Translations under genes and position numbers: made by a program
In this document: positions 9,229 to 17,496 of the stretch, one piece after another
How positions within the stretch are numbered: position 1 is the stretch's first letter
Layout of the letters: each line of letters starts with the position of its first letter
From: Silanimonas sp021297925
Lineage (GTDB): Bacteria; Pseudomonadota; Gammaproteobacteria; Xanthomonadales; Xanthomonadaceae
DNA length: 64,000 nt
Assembly (NCBI GenBank): GCA_027532825.1
Contig: JAPZTL010000010.1
Location: 62,001 to 126,000, forward strand
Reading direction: 5' to 3'
The notes under the pieces: generated by a model
Databases searched by the model: none
Seen by the model: only the letters and a program-made list of their open reading frames with translations
What the model was told of the DNA's origin: nothing

Positions 9229-9299
9229 GGGCAGACCCCCCGGGGCAGGCCGTCAGGATAGCGCAGGCGACGACGGGGCACGGGCGCCGCCTCGATGCG

Positions 9300-9983
9300 T
9301 CAGCGTCGTGCGGCGGCGGCGCTGGCTTCCTCGAGCTTGTCGCGGAAGGCCACGACGGCGTTGACCTGCGGCCGAACGCGATTCTCGAGGATCATCCGGG
9401 CCGTCACGTCGCGGCCGTAAACGCGGCGGTTGGCGCGGTTGTCGATGGCGATGACCGCGCCGTCCAGCGCAATGCCGGCGAACAGCCCACGGGCGCGCGA
9501 GTAGCTGTAGATCTCGGCCTCAAGCCGACCGTCGGTGCTGGCCTGGGCCGAACGGCCGACCGGGCCGGCGGCGACGGCGGCATCGGCGCCAAGGGTGAAC
9601 TTGCCGTTGACGATGTTGTCGACGCCGCGGCGGGTGCGGAACACCAGGACCACGTCGGCCGCCTGGACGCCGGCCTGGAAGCCGAAGCTGCCGCCGCCCA
9701 GCGTGATGAAGCTCGGGTTCGACCACGTGCCATCCGCGCCGCGCACGGCGATCAGGCCCTTGCCGCCGCGGCCGCCGACCACCAGGCCGGCCTTGACGAC
9801 ATCCGGCAACACGGCGATCGCCTCGGCCTCGCGGATCAGCCGCTCGGGGATGGACTCCTCGGGGATCCGCAGCACTTCCGACAGGACGCGCACGGCATTC
9901 TCGGCGCGCTCGATCTCCTTCTGCTGCGCGATGGCGGCGACGGGGAGGAGCAGGGCCAGCAGGGCGGTGAGGATCAGGCGCAT
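9300..9983 (-). CDS. Secreted SYLF-domain lipid-binding protein
   Basis: A 227-residue exported protein. The signal peptide is MRLILTALLALLLPVAAIAQ. The mature part shows the SYLF/Ysc84 pattern: IPEESIPERLIREAEAIAVLPDVVKAGLVVGGRGGKGL, then GGGSFGFQAGVQAADVVLVF and IYSYSRARGLFAGIALDGAVI. SYLF domains bind lipids in eukaryotes; bacterial periplasmic versions have no established role. The start at 9983 is the codon that gives the clean signal peptide. It is divergent from hemH. Confidence 0.9.
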   Translation of the reverse strand: MRLILTALLALLLPVAAIAQQKEIERAENAVRVLSEVLRIPEESIPERLIREAEAIAVLPDVVKAGLVVGGRGGKGLIAVRGADGTWSNPSFITLGGGSFGFQAGVQAADVVLVFRTRRGVDNIVNGKFTLGADAAVAAGPVGRSAQASTDGRLEAEIYSYSRARGLFAGIALDGAVIAIDNRANRRVYGRDVTARMILENRVRPQVNAVVAFRDKLEEASAAAARR

Positions 9984-10104
9984 CGGCGTCTCCGGTCGGG
10001 GGAACAGGGGAGGAAGTGTCGACCGCGGCCCTTGAGCCGGGCATGAACCCGCCCTGACGCGGTCGGGCGGATAATGCGTGTTTTCCCCAACCGGCGCCCA
10101 CCGC

Positions 10105-11124
10105 ATGCACACGGCCTTCCGTCCCGCGCCCGACCGCCCCGGCGACCGCACCGGCGTCCTGCTGGTCAACCTCGGCACGCCCGACGCGCCGACGCCGGCC
10201 GCGGTGCGGCGGTACCTCGCGGAATTCCTGCACGACCATCGCGTCGTCGACCTGACGCGGTGGCTCTGGTGCCCAGTGCTGCATGGGATCATCCTGCCGC
10301 TGCGCTCTCCGAAGGTCGCCAAGGCCTACGCGTCGATCTGGACGGCGGACGGCTCGCCGCTGCTGGCCGGCACGAAGCGGGTCGGCGCGGCGCTGGCGGA
10401 AGCGCTGCCCGGCATCGACGTCCGCGTCGCCATGCGCTACGGCCATCCCTCGGTGCCGTCGGTGATGCAGGCGATGGACGAGGCGGGCGTCGGGCGCCTG
10501 CTCGTGCTGCCGCTGTACCCGCAGTACTCGGCCAGCACGTCGGCGAGCGTGCACGACGCGGTGATGCGCGAGCTGCTGCGCTGGCGCCGCCAGCCGGAAA
10601 TGCATTTCGTGCAGGACTACCACCGCGACCCGGCCTGGGTCCGCGCGGTGGCCGATTCGATCCGCGCGCACTGGGCCGCGAACGGCCGCGGCGACCGCCT
10701 GTTGATGAGCTTCCACGGCATCCCGCAGCGCTTCGTCCGTGGCGGCGATCCCTACCAGGCGCAGTGCGAGGCCGGCGCCCGCGCCATCGCCACCGAGCTT
10801 GGCCTCGGCGAAGGCGAGTGGTGGCTCACGTTCCAATCGCGCTTCGGGCGCGAGCCTTGGCTGCAGCCCTACACCGACAAGACCCTCGAGCAGTGGGGCC
10901 GCGAGAAGGTCGGCACGGTCGACGTGGTCTGCCCGGGCTTCGCGGTGGACTGCCTCGAAACCCTCGAGGAGATCGCCGAGCAGAACGCCCATGCCTACGT
11001 CGAGGCGGGGGGCACGGCCCTGCGCTACATCCCTTGCCTGAACGACGGCCCGGCCCACGTCGCCGCGCTGGCGGGCGTGGTCCGACGCGCACTCGGCGTG
11101 GTGCCCTCGGCCGCGCACGCATGA
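10105..11124 (+). CDS. hemH: Ferrochelatase
   Basis: A 339-residue protoporphyrin ferrochelatase, the last step of protoheme synthesis. Family segments seen are GVLLVNLGTPDAPTPAAVRRYL, MRYGHPSVP, LPLYPQYSASTSASV and SFHGIPQRFVRGGDPY with the metal-binding His, then FQSRFGREPWLQPYTD and the CPGFAVDCLETLEEI segment. I start at the ATG at 10105 (MHTAFRPAPDRP); an alternative ATG at 10078 adds nine residues. The stop overlaps the downstream hydrolase by four bases (ATGA). Confidence 0.97.
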   Translation: MHTAFRPAPDRPGDRTGVLLVNLGTPDAPTPAAVRRYLAEFLHDHRVVDLTRWLWCPVLHGIILPLRSPKVAKAYASIWTADGSPLLAGTKRVGAALAEALPGIDVRVAMRYGHPSVPSVMQAMDEAGVGRLLVLPLYPQYSASTSASVHDAVMRELLRWRRQPEMHFVQDYHRDPAWVRAVADSIRAHWAANGRGDRLLMSFHGIPQRFVRGGDPYQAQCEAGARAIATELGLGEGEWWLTFQSRFGREPWLQPYTDKTLEQWGREKVGTVDVVCPGFAVDCLETLEEIAEQNAHAYVEAGGTALRYIPCLNDGPAHVAALAGVVRRALGVVPSAAHA

Positions 11125-11981
11125 GCGCCGCCCGCGAGATCACCCTCGCCACCGGCCGCGGCCGCCTCGCGGCGCTGCGAAGCGGCGATCCGAAGGGGCC
11201 GAAGCTGCTCGCCCTGCACGGCTGGCTGGACAACGCCGCCAGCTTCGAGCCGCTGTTGCCGGAGTTGGCCGACGTCGACCTGGTCGCGCTCGACCTCGCC
11301 GGGCACGGTGCCTCCGAGCACCGGGCCACGGGCTACGACTACGTCTACGCGGACTGGGTGCACGACGTGATCGACGTGCTCGACTCGCTGGGCTGGGAGC
11401 GGGCCGACCTGCTCGGCCATTCGATGGGCGCGACGATCGCCAGCACGGTCGCGGCGGCGGCGCCGGAGCGCGTGCGCCGACTCGCGCTAATCGAAGGCCT
11501 CGGGCCGCTGGGCGGCGACGCCGGGGCGGCCGGCCTGCGGCTGCGCGAAGCGATCGCCGCGCGGCGGGCCTACGAGGCCCGGGCCGGCGAACCGCCGCGG
11601 CGTATCCCGACGATGGCGGCGGCGGTGACGGCGCGACTGATGGCGACGCCGATGCGGGTCGAAGACGCGGAGCGCATCGTCGACCGCAATCTGCAGGCGA
11701 CCGAGGACGGCTTCGCGTGGCGCTCCGACCCGCGGCTGCGGCTGCCCTCCACGCTCCGGCTCAACGAGGAGGCCGTGCAGTCGATCCTGCGCGCCATCGA
11801 GGCGCCGACGCTGCTGGTGGCCGCCACGCCGTCGCCGAGCTATTTCACGCCCGCGCAGCGCGCGGCGCGGGCGGCCTGCGTGCGCGACCTGCGCGTCGAG
11901 GTGCTCGAGGGTGGGCACCACCTGCACATGGAGCACCCGGCGAGGGTGGGCGCGCTGCTGCGGGATTTCCTCGCGGGTTGA
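11121..11981 (+). CDS. Alpha/beta-fold hydrolase
   Basis: A 286-residue alpha/beta hydrolase. The oxyanion-hole motif LHGWLDNAASF is near residue 33, the nucleophile elbow is GHSMG with the catalytic Ser, and the C-terminal EGGHHLHMEHP carries the catalytic His. The arrangement resembles the esterase/epoxide-hydrolase subgroup. The substrate is unknown. It is translationally coupled to hemH by an ATGA overlap; a functional link to heme synthesis is not established. The composite repeat array begins 34 bases after its stop. Confidence 0.9.
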   Translation: MSAAREITLATGRGRLAALRSGDPKGPKLLALHGWLDNAASFEPLLPELADVDLVALDLAGHGASEHRATGYDYVYADWVHDVIDVLDSLGWERADLLGHSMGATIASTVAAAAPERVRRLALIEGLGPLGGDAGAAGLRLREAIAARRAYEARAGEPPRRIPTMAAAVTARLMATPMRVEDAERIVDRNLQATEDGFAWRSDPRLRLPSTLRLNEEAVQSILRAIEAPTLLVAATPSPSYFTPAQRAARAACVRDLRVEVLEGGHHLHMEHPARVGALLRDFLAG

Positions 11982-12015
11982 GGACGGAGCGCTGCACCGG
12001 GCGCGTGGCCGGGCT

Positions 12016-12880
12016 GTGGCGAACCGCGCGCGGCGCGGGGGGTTCCGCGGCCAGCGAGCCACGGAGGGCGAGCGCCGCGAGTGAGGGCAGGACGCCCGAT
12101 CGAGCGGACAGCGGACGCCCCGCGTCGAAGGCAGGTTCGCCGCGCGATCCCCAAGCGCCGTCGCCTTGGAAGCGTGCCTGCGGTCGCGAGATGCATCACC
12201 GGCAGCGCGCCTGCCGTCGCGAGCCGCCGAACCCCGGTCGGCTCAGGCTCCGCGTCCCGCTCCGCATTCGCCCGCGCTCGGCGTCCTGCCTCGCTGCCGG
12301 GGAACCGGCGACCCGCGGGCGCGGCGCGGGGGCCATCCGGCGAATGACGCTCGCGGCGCGGCCGTGGCGAACCGCGCCCGGCGCGGGGCGTTCCGCGGCC
12401 AGCGAGCCACGGAGGGCGAGCGCCGCGAGTGAGGGCAGGACACCCGATCGAGCGGACAGCGGACGCCCCGCGTCGAAGGCAGGTTCGCCGCGCGATGCCC
12501 AAACGCCGTCGCCTTGGAAGCACGCCTGCCGTCGCGAGATGCATCACCGGTAGCGCGCCTGCCGTCGCGAGATGCACCACCGGCAGCGCGCCTGCCGTCG
12601 CGAGCCGCCGGACCCCGGCCGGCTCAGGCTCCGCGTCCCGCTCCGCATTCGCCGGCGCTCGGCGTCCTGCCTCGCTGTCGGGGACTCGGCGATCCGCGAG
12701 CGCGGCGCGACCAGACGTCGCGGTGACTTGAACAGCGGACGCCGGAGACGCCGTGGCGAACCGCGCCCGGCGCCGGGGGTTCCGCGACAGCGAGCCACGG
12801 AGGGCGAGCGCCGCGAGTGAGGGCAGGACGCCCGATCGAGCGGACCGCGGAATCCCCGGTGACGACGGCAGGTTCGCCGC
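12016..12880 (+). repeat. Composite intergenic repeat, locus 1 (A-B-C, A-B-B-C, A)
   Basis: The 947-base gap between the hydrolase and metallopeptidase genes is filled by tandem copies of a composite repeat. Module A copies are at 12016-12143, 12364-12491 and 12753-12880. Each starts GTGGCGAACC and ends GGTTCGCCGC, so its ends are inverted repeats. The 33-bp B units are at 12191-12223, 12539-12571 and 12572-12604. Module C copies begin at 12224 and 12605 and run about 105 bases, bounded by CCCCGG and CGGGG. The first composite period is 348 bp and the second 389 bp, partly because it holds an extra B unit. Open frames crossing it carry Arg/Ala/Pro-rich sequence and look non-coding. Confidence 0.93.
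12539..12604 (+). repeat. Two tandem 33-bp B units
   Basis: Two adjacent 33-bp units (12539-12571, 12572-12604) differ at two bases. Each contains a short hairpin of the form GGCAG-CGCGC-CTGCC; the first has one mismatch in the arm. The equivalent position in the preceding composite copy has one unit (12191-12223), showing copy-number change. There are no spacers between units. Confidence 0.9.
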
Positions 12881-12928
12881 GGCGATGGAGCACTACGGCG
12901 GGCGCAGCACAGGGGAGCCCGCGGCACC

Positions 12929-13738
12929 TCAGCGCGTCGCAACGATCGCCCGCCAACGCGCCTTGAGCGCCAGCCCATCGGGCGAGCGCAGGAAGCCGCG
13001 CTGCGCGCGCCAATCCGGCAAACGCGCCTCCACCTCGGCCCAGAAGGCCGGCGAATGGTCGGCCCGCAGCAGGTGGCAGAGCTCGTGCACCAGCACGTAC
13101 TCGAAGGCCGCGGGCGGCCCCAGCACCAGCGACAGGTCCATCGACACGGTGCCGTCCGGCGCAAGGCTGCCCCACAACGAGGACAGCGCACGGAAACGGA
13201 ACATCCGCGGCGGCCGCGGCAAGCCGCCGAGATACCGGGGCAGCATCCGACCGACGGCGGCGCGGGCTTCGGCCACATAGGCCTCGTGCAGCGCACGGCG
13301 CACCGCCGTGCCGCCCGCACGGGCCGGGCGATGGATCGTCCAAGGCCGACCGTCGCCCTCCCCCGGCGTCACGCGCAAGGTGCGGGCGGGCAGGGCCTCG
13401 ACGGCGCGCTCCTGGCTCCAGAGGGGCAGCGTCGCCGGCAGAGCGGCGTCCCAGTCGACGACCGGGGTGCGGTCGCGCACCCGACCCCAATGGTGGGCGA
13501 TCCAGCCGGCATGGTCCTGCACGAACGCCTGAGCGACACGCTCGGACACGCGCCATGGGACCGACAGGCGTACGCCCCGTTCGCTCACCGTCAGGCGCAA
13601 GCGCCGGACGCGGCGGTCGCGGACACGATGCAGCGGCACGGTGCCGCCGTCGGGGAGCAGGAAGACGACGCGCGTGCTCTCGCGAGAGGGCGAGGGCTCC
13701 GCGTCCGGGCCGAGCAAGGAGCGCCACGGGGTGTACAT
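12929..13738 (-). CDS. YgjP-like zinc metallopeptidase (M48/SprT type)
   Basis: A 269-residue protein of the YgjP/DUF45 family. It carries the zinc motif HELCH at residues 218-222 and the downstream third ligand His228 in RADHSPAFW, the spacing typical of this family. The N-terminal part has the short beta-strands (RRLRLTVSERGVRLSVPWRV) seen before the catalytic helix region. It is probably cytoplasmic, since there is no signal peptide. Family members are mostly uncharacterised. The gene converges on repeat locus 1. Confidence 0.88.
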   Translation of the reverse strand: MYTPWRSLLGPDAEPSPSRESTRVVFLLPDGGTVPLHRVRDRRVRRLRLTVSERGVRLSVPWRVSERVAQAFVQDHAGWIAHHWGRVRDRTPVVDWDAALPATLPLWSQERAVEALPARTLRVTPGEGDGRPWTIHRPARAGGTAVRRALHEAYVAEARAAVGRMLPRYLGGLPRPPRMFRFRALSSLWGSLAPDGTVSMDLSLVLGPPAAFEYVLVHELCHLLRADHSPAFWAEVEARLPDWRAQRGFLRSPDGLALKARWRAIVATR

Positions 13739-13793
13739 GCGCGGCAGTCTAGCGCGCGCCCTTGGTGCGGGCGGCGCGGGTGAGGGCCGGAAC

Positions 13794-13823
13794 GACGACG
13801 CCCCGCCGAGGCGGGGCGTCGTC
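13794..13823 (-). terminator. Strong hairpin downstream of the Ax21-like gene
   Basis: A perfect 14-bp stem (13794-13807 with 13810-13823) with a two-base centre lies 48 bases after the stop at 13871. No long T tract follows on the reverse strand, only GTTCC, so termination efficiency is uncertain. Confidence 0.65.
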
Positions 13824-13870
13824 CGTGGCCCGGCCCCGGGCGCCGCGACGGCGGCCGGGGCCGGCGTGCA

Positions 13871-14491
13871 TCACCACTGCATGCGCACGCCGAGCTTGTA
13901 GCTGTTGATGCCGTCGCCCAGCTCCGTCGACAGTCCCGCCGACCAGGCCGCGTCGATGTGCCAGCGGAAACCGAACTCGGCCACCGCGCCGTCGAAGAGG
14001 GTGTAGCCCGAATCCTCGACGCGGGTGTGGCCGATCTTGGCGAGGCCCTCGATGTTGTCGGCCATCAGGCCGCGCACGCCGACGCTGACGCGGTAGCCGT
14101 CCACGCTGGCGTCGTCCCGCTCGCCGAGACGGGACGCCTCGCCACGGTAGTCGACGTAGGCCGCCTCGCCGATGACGTGCAGGCGATCGTCGATCTGCAG
14201 CGCATAACCAAGACCACCCGTCAGGCGATCAAGCTCGAAATCGACGTCGTTGAGATCGCCGCTCACGGACTCGTAGCCGGCGAAACCGTAGATGCCGGTG
14301 TCGCCGAAGGCGAAGCTGCCGTTCACGCCACCACCGTTACCGCCGAGATCGAGGTCATCGATGATGTCGATATCGAGGCTGTTGTAGTGGGCTTCGACGT
14401 ACGTGTAGGACAGGGCAGCATCGGCGGCGTGGGCGGCGGGGGACGCAGCGAGGGCGAGGCCCAGAAGGGCCGTGAGGGGGGTGCGGTTCAT
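13871..14491 (-). CDS. Outer-membrane beta-barrel protein, Ax21-like
   Basis: A 206-residue exported protein with the signal peptide MNRTPLTALLGLALAASPAAHA and a predicted eight-strand barrel of alternating residues. The opening ALSYTYVEAHY, the middle FAGYESVSGD..LDRLTGGLGYAL and the closing aromatic residue (GVRMQW) resemble the Ax21 family of Xanthomonas and Stenotrophomonas, small outer-membrane proteins once proposed as quorum signals. A good ribosome site (AAGGAG) lies seven bases before the ATG. It is a single gene with its own terminator-like hairpin. Family-level assignment is by eye. Confidence 0.75.
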   Translation of the reverse strand: MNRTPLTALLGLALAASPAAHAADAALSYTYVEAHYNSLDIDIIDDLDLGGNGGGVNGSFAFGDTGIYGFAGYESVSGDLNDVDFELDRLTGGLGYALQIDDRLHVIGEAAYVDYRGEASRLGERDDASVDGYRVSVGVRGLMADNIEGLAKIGHTRVEDSGYTLFDGAVAEFGFRWHIDAAWSAGLSTELGDGINSYKLGVRMQW

Positions 14492-14512
14492 CGTGACGCT
14501 CCTTGGTGGAAT

Positions 14513-14556
14513 GTCGCCGCGGATGCGGCGACGGGGGGCCCGCCGTCATGGCGGGG
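14513..14556. other. Two hairpins in the rdgC/Ax21-like intergenic region
   Basis: Stem 14513-14520 pairs with 14525-14532 (8 bp, GGAT loop). A second stem at 14539-14544 pairs with 14550-14555 and is followed on the forward strand by TTTT. They lie between the rdgC stop and the ribosome site of the Ax21-like gene, so on the reverse strand they could end rdgC transcripts or form part of the leader of the barrel gene. Confidence 0.45.
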
Positions 14557-14612
14557 TTTTCGCGAGGCATGGCACGGACCAAGGATTCGGCGGGTCCGCC
14601 GCCATGCCGGGA

Positions 14613-15521
14613 TCAGTCGACGCGGCTGAGCTTCAGCGCCTTCTCGAGCACGCCGAACAGCGTGTGCAGCTCCGCGCTGAACAGCGCGTAGCGCGCGTCG
14701 AGCTCGGCGGCGAGTGAATCGCGCTCGGTGGTCTCGAGCTGGTCGACGGCGCCGTCGAGGAACTTCAGCTTACGCACGATCAAGTCTTCGCCGAGCACGA
14801 AGCTGACGTGGTCGTCGAGCACGAGGGCGAGCTTGGTGACCTGCTTGCCGGTCTCCAGGTGCTTGGTGATCTCGTCGGCGGTCAGCTCCTGGCGCTGCGC
14901 CTTCACCACCGCGCCGCCATCGACCGGGTCCTTCAGCTCGCATTCGTCGCCGAGCGCGAGGCCCTCGGGCAGGGGCTCGCCGTTGAGCCAGCCGGTCATC
15001 ACCGCGCGCACCGAGACTTCGGCGTTCACCGGCACGGCGGGGAAGCTGCCCATCGCGTGGCGCAGTTCGGAAACGACGTTCTCTGCCGATTTCTTCGACG
15101 AGGCGTCGACCGCGATGATGCCGTGCTTCGCGTCGATGCTCGCCGAGGTGCGCGAGCCCTTGATGAAGGCCTTGGGCAGCATCTCGTGGATCAGGTCGTC
15201 CTTCAGCTGCTTGCGCGCCTTGCCGCCGAGCTTGCGGCCTTCCTTCGCCTCGATCTCCGCCAGCTTCTTGGCGAGCGCGTCGTTCACCACGGCGCCCGGC
15301 AGCAGGCGGTCCTCGCGGCCCAGGCTCACCCAGGTGAAGTCGCCGAGGCGGTGCGTCATCGCCGTGCCCTCGCCGCCCATCGGCGGCACGAACCCGCGGC
15401 TGCCGAGTTCCAGCGGGCCCACGGGCTTGAGGGGGTGCTCGACGAGGCGGTCCTCGAGGGTCTCGAGGGCGGCGTTGAGCGAAGACGGGAAGCGGAAGAA
15501 CGTGAGGTTGCGGAAGAACAT
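14613..15521 (-). CDS. rdgC: Recombination-associated protein RdgC
   Basis: A 302-residue protein with the family N terminus MFFRNLTFFRFP and the segments RGFVPPMGGEG, LLPGAVVNDALAKKLAEIE and MTGWLNGEPLPEGLALGDECEL. RdgC forms a ring dimer on duplex DNA and limits RecA-promoted exchange. The start at 15521 overlaps the ttcA stop (TGATG); a codon-earlier ATG is possible but gives an extra Met before the family start. Length equals the family norm (about 300). Confidence 0.96.
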   Translation of the reverse strand: MFFRNLTFFRFPSSLNAALETLEDRLVEHPLKPVGPLELGSRGFVPPMGGEGTAMTHRLGDFTWVSLGREDRLLPGAVVNDALAKKLAEIEAKEGRKLGGKARKQLKDDLIHEMLPKAFIKGSRTSASIDAKHGIIAVDASSKKSAENVVSELRHAMGSFPAVPVNAEVSVRAVMTGWLNGEPLPEGLALGDECELKDPVDGGAVVKAQRQELTADEITKHLETGKQVTKLALVLDDHVSFVLGEDLIVRKLKFLDGAVDQLETTERDSLAAELDARYALFSAELHTLFGVLEKALKLSRVD

Positions 15522-16507
15522 CAAGGATTCCAGATCGGATCGAAGGCCTTGGCGCGCAGGGCGGCCAGGGCGTCATGTTTCGGGGACGAGGCGGCCCCGG
15601 CATCGTCGGCCTCGTCGGTGTCATCGCCTGCGACGGCGGCCGGCGTTCCGGCCATCCACGCGTGCAGGTCGGGCAGCGGCGCGGCGCCGCGCCGTCCCAG
15701 CGCCATGAAGTCGAAGAGGGTGCGGTCGGAGAGCTGGGACGGGCGCACGTCGCCGAGCGCGCGGCTGATGGTCTCGAGGCGTCCCGGGAACTCCTTCTCC
15801 CACTGCTCCAGCATCCGCTTGACGACCTTGCGCTGCAGGTTCTCCTGCGAGCCGCACAGCGTGCAGGGGATGATCGGGAAGGCCTTCGCGTCGGCATAGG
15901 CCGCGATGTCGACCTCCTTCACGTAGGCCAGCGGGCGGATCACCGTGTGCTTGCCGTCGTCGCTCTGCAGCTTGGGCGGCATGCCGCTCAGCTTGGCGTG
16001 GAAGAACAGATTCAGGAAGAAGGTGGCCAGCAGGTCGTCGCGATGGTGGCCCAGCGCGATCTTGGTGAAGCCGTTCTGCTCGGCATAGGTGTAGAGCGCG
16101 CCGCGGCGCAGGCGCGAGCACAGCGAGCACATCGTCTTGCCCTCGGGCACGACGCGCTTCACCACCGAGTAGGTGTCCTGCTCGAGGATGTGGAAGGGCT
16201 GGTCGATGCCGGTGAGGTACTCCGGCAGCACGTGCTCGGGGAAGCCCGGCTGCTTCTGGTCGAGGTTCACCGCCACCAGTTCGAAGCGCACCGGCGCCTT
16301 GGCCTGCAGCTGGCGCAGGATGTCGAGCATCGTGTAGCTGTCCTTGCCGCCGGACAGGCAGACCATGATGCGGTCGCCGTCCTCGATCATCCCGAAATCG
16401 GCAATGGCCTGGCCGACCTGGCGACGCAGGCGCTTCTGCAGCTTGTTGAACTCGTGCGCGTCGCCCGCCGCGGGGGCGGGACGCAAGTCGGGACGGGGCG
16501 TGGCCAT
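15521..16507 (-). CDS. ttcA: tRNA 2-thiocytidine-32 synthetase TtcA
   Basis: A 328-residue ATP-dependent thiolase for C32 of certain tRNAs. The PP-loop motif SGGKDS is at residues 52-57. The iron-sulfur cluster cysteines lie in CSLC (127, 130) and in PCTLCG (215, 218). The C-terminal DVRPSQLSDRTLFDF is also a family segment. The last 50 or so residues form an acidic, Ala-rich tail longer than in E. coli. It is translationally coupled to rdgC. Confidence 0.96.
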   Translation of the reverse strand: MATPRPDLRPAPAAGDAHEFNKLQKRLRRQVGQAIADFGMIEDGDRIMVCLSGGKDSYTMLDILRQLQAKAPVRFELVAVNLDQKQPGFPEHVLPEYLTGIDQPFHILEQDTYSVVKRVVPEGKTMCSLCSRLRRGALYTYAEQNGFTKIALGHHRDDLLATFFLNLFFHAKLSGMPPKLQSDDGKHTVIRPLAYVKEVDIAAYADAKAFPIIPCTLCGSQENLQRKVVKRMLEQWEKEFPGRLETISRALGDVRPSQLSDRTLFDFMALGRRGAAPLPDLHAWMAGTPAAVAGDDTDEADDAGAASSPKHDALAALRAKAFDPIWNP

Positions 16508-16616
16508 GGGCGTGAAGGCCGGCCGTGGGACGGGGCCGGGCCGGGCATTCTACGGCCTCCCCCGCCCCGCTGCCGGCGCGCTAAGCTCGGGCCCCGGGAC
16601 CCCTTCGACGCCCGGC

Positions 16617-16823
16617 ATGAGCACCCTCGATCCCGGCCAGATCGCCTTCCGCCTCGTGGAACTGCGCAGCGAGCACCGCGACCTCGACGCGGCGATCGCC
16701 GCATTGGCCGCTCAAACCGACTGCGACGAGCTGCGCCTCAAACGGATGAAGAAGCGCAAGCTGGCCGTGAAGGACCAGATCGCGTGGCTCGAGAACCGCT
16801 TGATCCCGGACCTCGACGCCTGA
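16617..16823 (+). CDS. YdcH-family small protein (DUF465)
   Basis: A 68-residue protein. The C-terminal half (LRLKRMKKRKLAVKDQIAWLE) is the conserved helical signature of the YdcH/DUF465 family, which has the KRxKLxLKDxI pattern. The N-terminal half is a helix rich in Glu/Arg. Function is unknown. I start at the ATG at 16617, giving the family length; longer in-frame starts reach back across the ttcA promoter region. Confidence 0.85.
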   Translation: MSTLDPGQIAFRLVELRSEHRDLDAAIAALAAQTDCDELRLKRMKKRKLAVKDQIAWLENRLIPDLDA

Positions 16824-16905
16824 CTCCTGGACGACTTCGCGGCACGAATGCCCGGCGATGGTCGGGCATACTGGCGCAGACAAGGCGAACGAAGGGGCGG
16901 ACCCG

Positions 16906-17478
16906 ATGCTTTGGCTCATCCTCGGTTTGTTGATCTTCCTCGGCGTGCACTCGGTACGCATCGTCGCCGACGACTGGCGGAACCGCGCGATCGCGCGAGT
17001 CGGCGAAGGTCCTTGGAAAGGCGCCTACTCGCTGCTCTCGCTCGCCGGCCTCGCACTCATCGTGGCCGGCTATGCGGAAGCGCGGCTGCAGCCGGTGCCA
17101 GTCTGGGCGCCACCGGCGTGGACGCGCCATGCCGCGGCGCTGCTCAGCCTGCCCGCCTTCGTCTTGTTGGTCGCCGCTTACGTCCCGGGCAACCACTTCA
17201 AGGCGCGACTGGATCACCCGATGCTGCTGGCAGTCATCGCTTGGGCGCTTGCGCACCTGTTGTCGAACGGGTTCCTCGCCGACCTGCTGCTGTTCGGCGG
17301 CTTCCTGCTCTGGGCAATGCTTGCCTACGGCGCGGCTCGGCGGCGCGGCGGCCTGCCGCCCTCCACCGCGCCCAGCCTTGCACGGGACGTGGTCGTCCTC
17401 GTCGCGGGCGTGGCCGCGTGGGCGGCATTCGCCGTGGGTCTCCATGCATGGCTGATCGGCGTCGCGCCCTTCGGCTGA
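16906..17478 (+). CDS. NnrU-family membrane protein
   Basis: A 190-residue inner-membrane protein with about six helices. The segments LLIFLGVHSVRIVADDWR, YVPGNHFKARLDHPMLLAVIAWALAHLL and LLFGGFLLWAML match the NnrU family, first described near nitrite/nitric-oxide reductase genes; the related MnrU domain also occurs in 15-cis-zeta-carotene isomerase. No denitrification genes are in this window. I choose ATG 16906 rather than 16858 because it places the first helix at the N terminus. It converges on plsB with 18 bases between stops. Confidence 0.85.
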   Translation: MLWLILGLLIFLGVHSVRIVADDWRNRAIARVGEGPWKGAYSLLSLAGLALIVAGYAEARLQPVPVWAPPAWTRHAAALLSLPAFVLLVAAYVPGNHFKARLDHPMLLAVIAWALAHLLSNGFLADLLLFGGFLLWAMLAYGAARRRGGLPPSTAPSLARDVVVLVAGVAAWAAFAVGLHAWLIGVAPFG

Positions 17479-17496
17479 CCGACGGCGGACGCCGGC

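Noticed and set aside
12191..12604. CRISPR-like repeats
   Set aside because: The 33-bp units are contiguous with no unique spacers, and no cas genes are present.
12016..12880. Insertion sequence or MITE with terminal inverted repeats
   Set aside because: Ends of module A are inverted, but no transposase, no consistent target-site duplication and a composite tandem layout are seen. A MITE-like origin stays possible.
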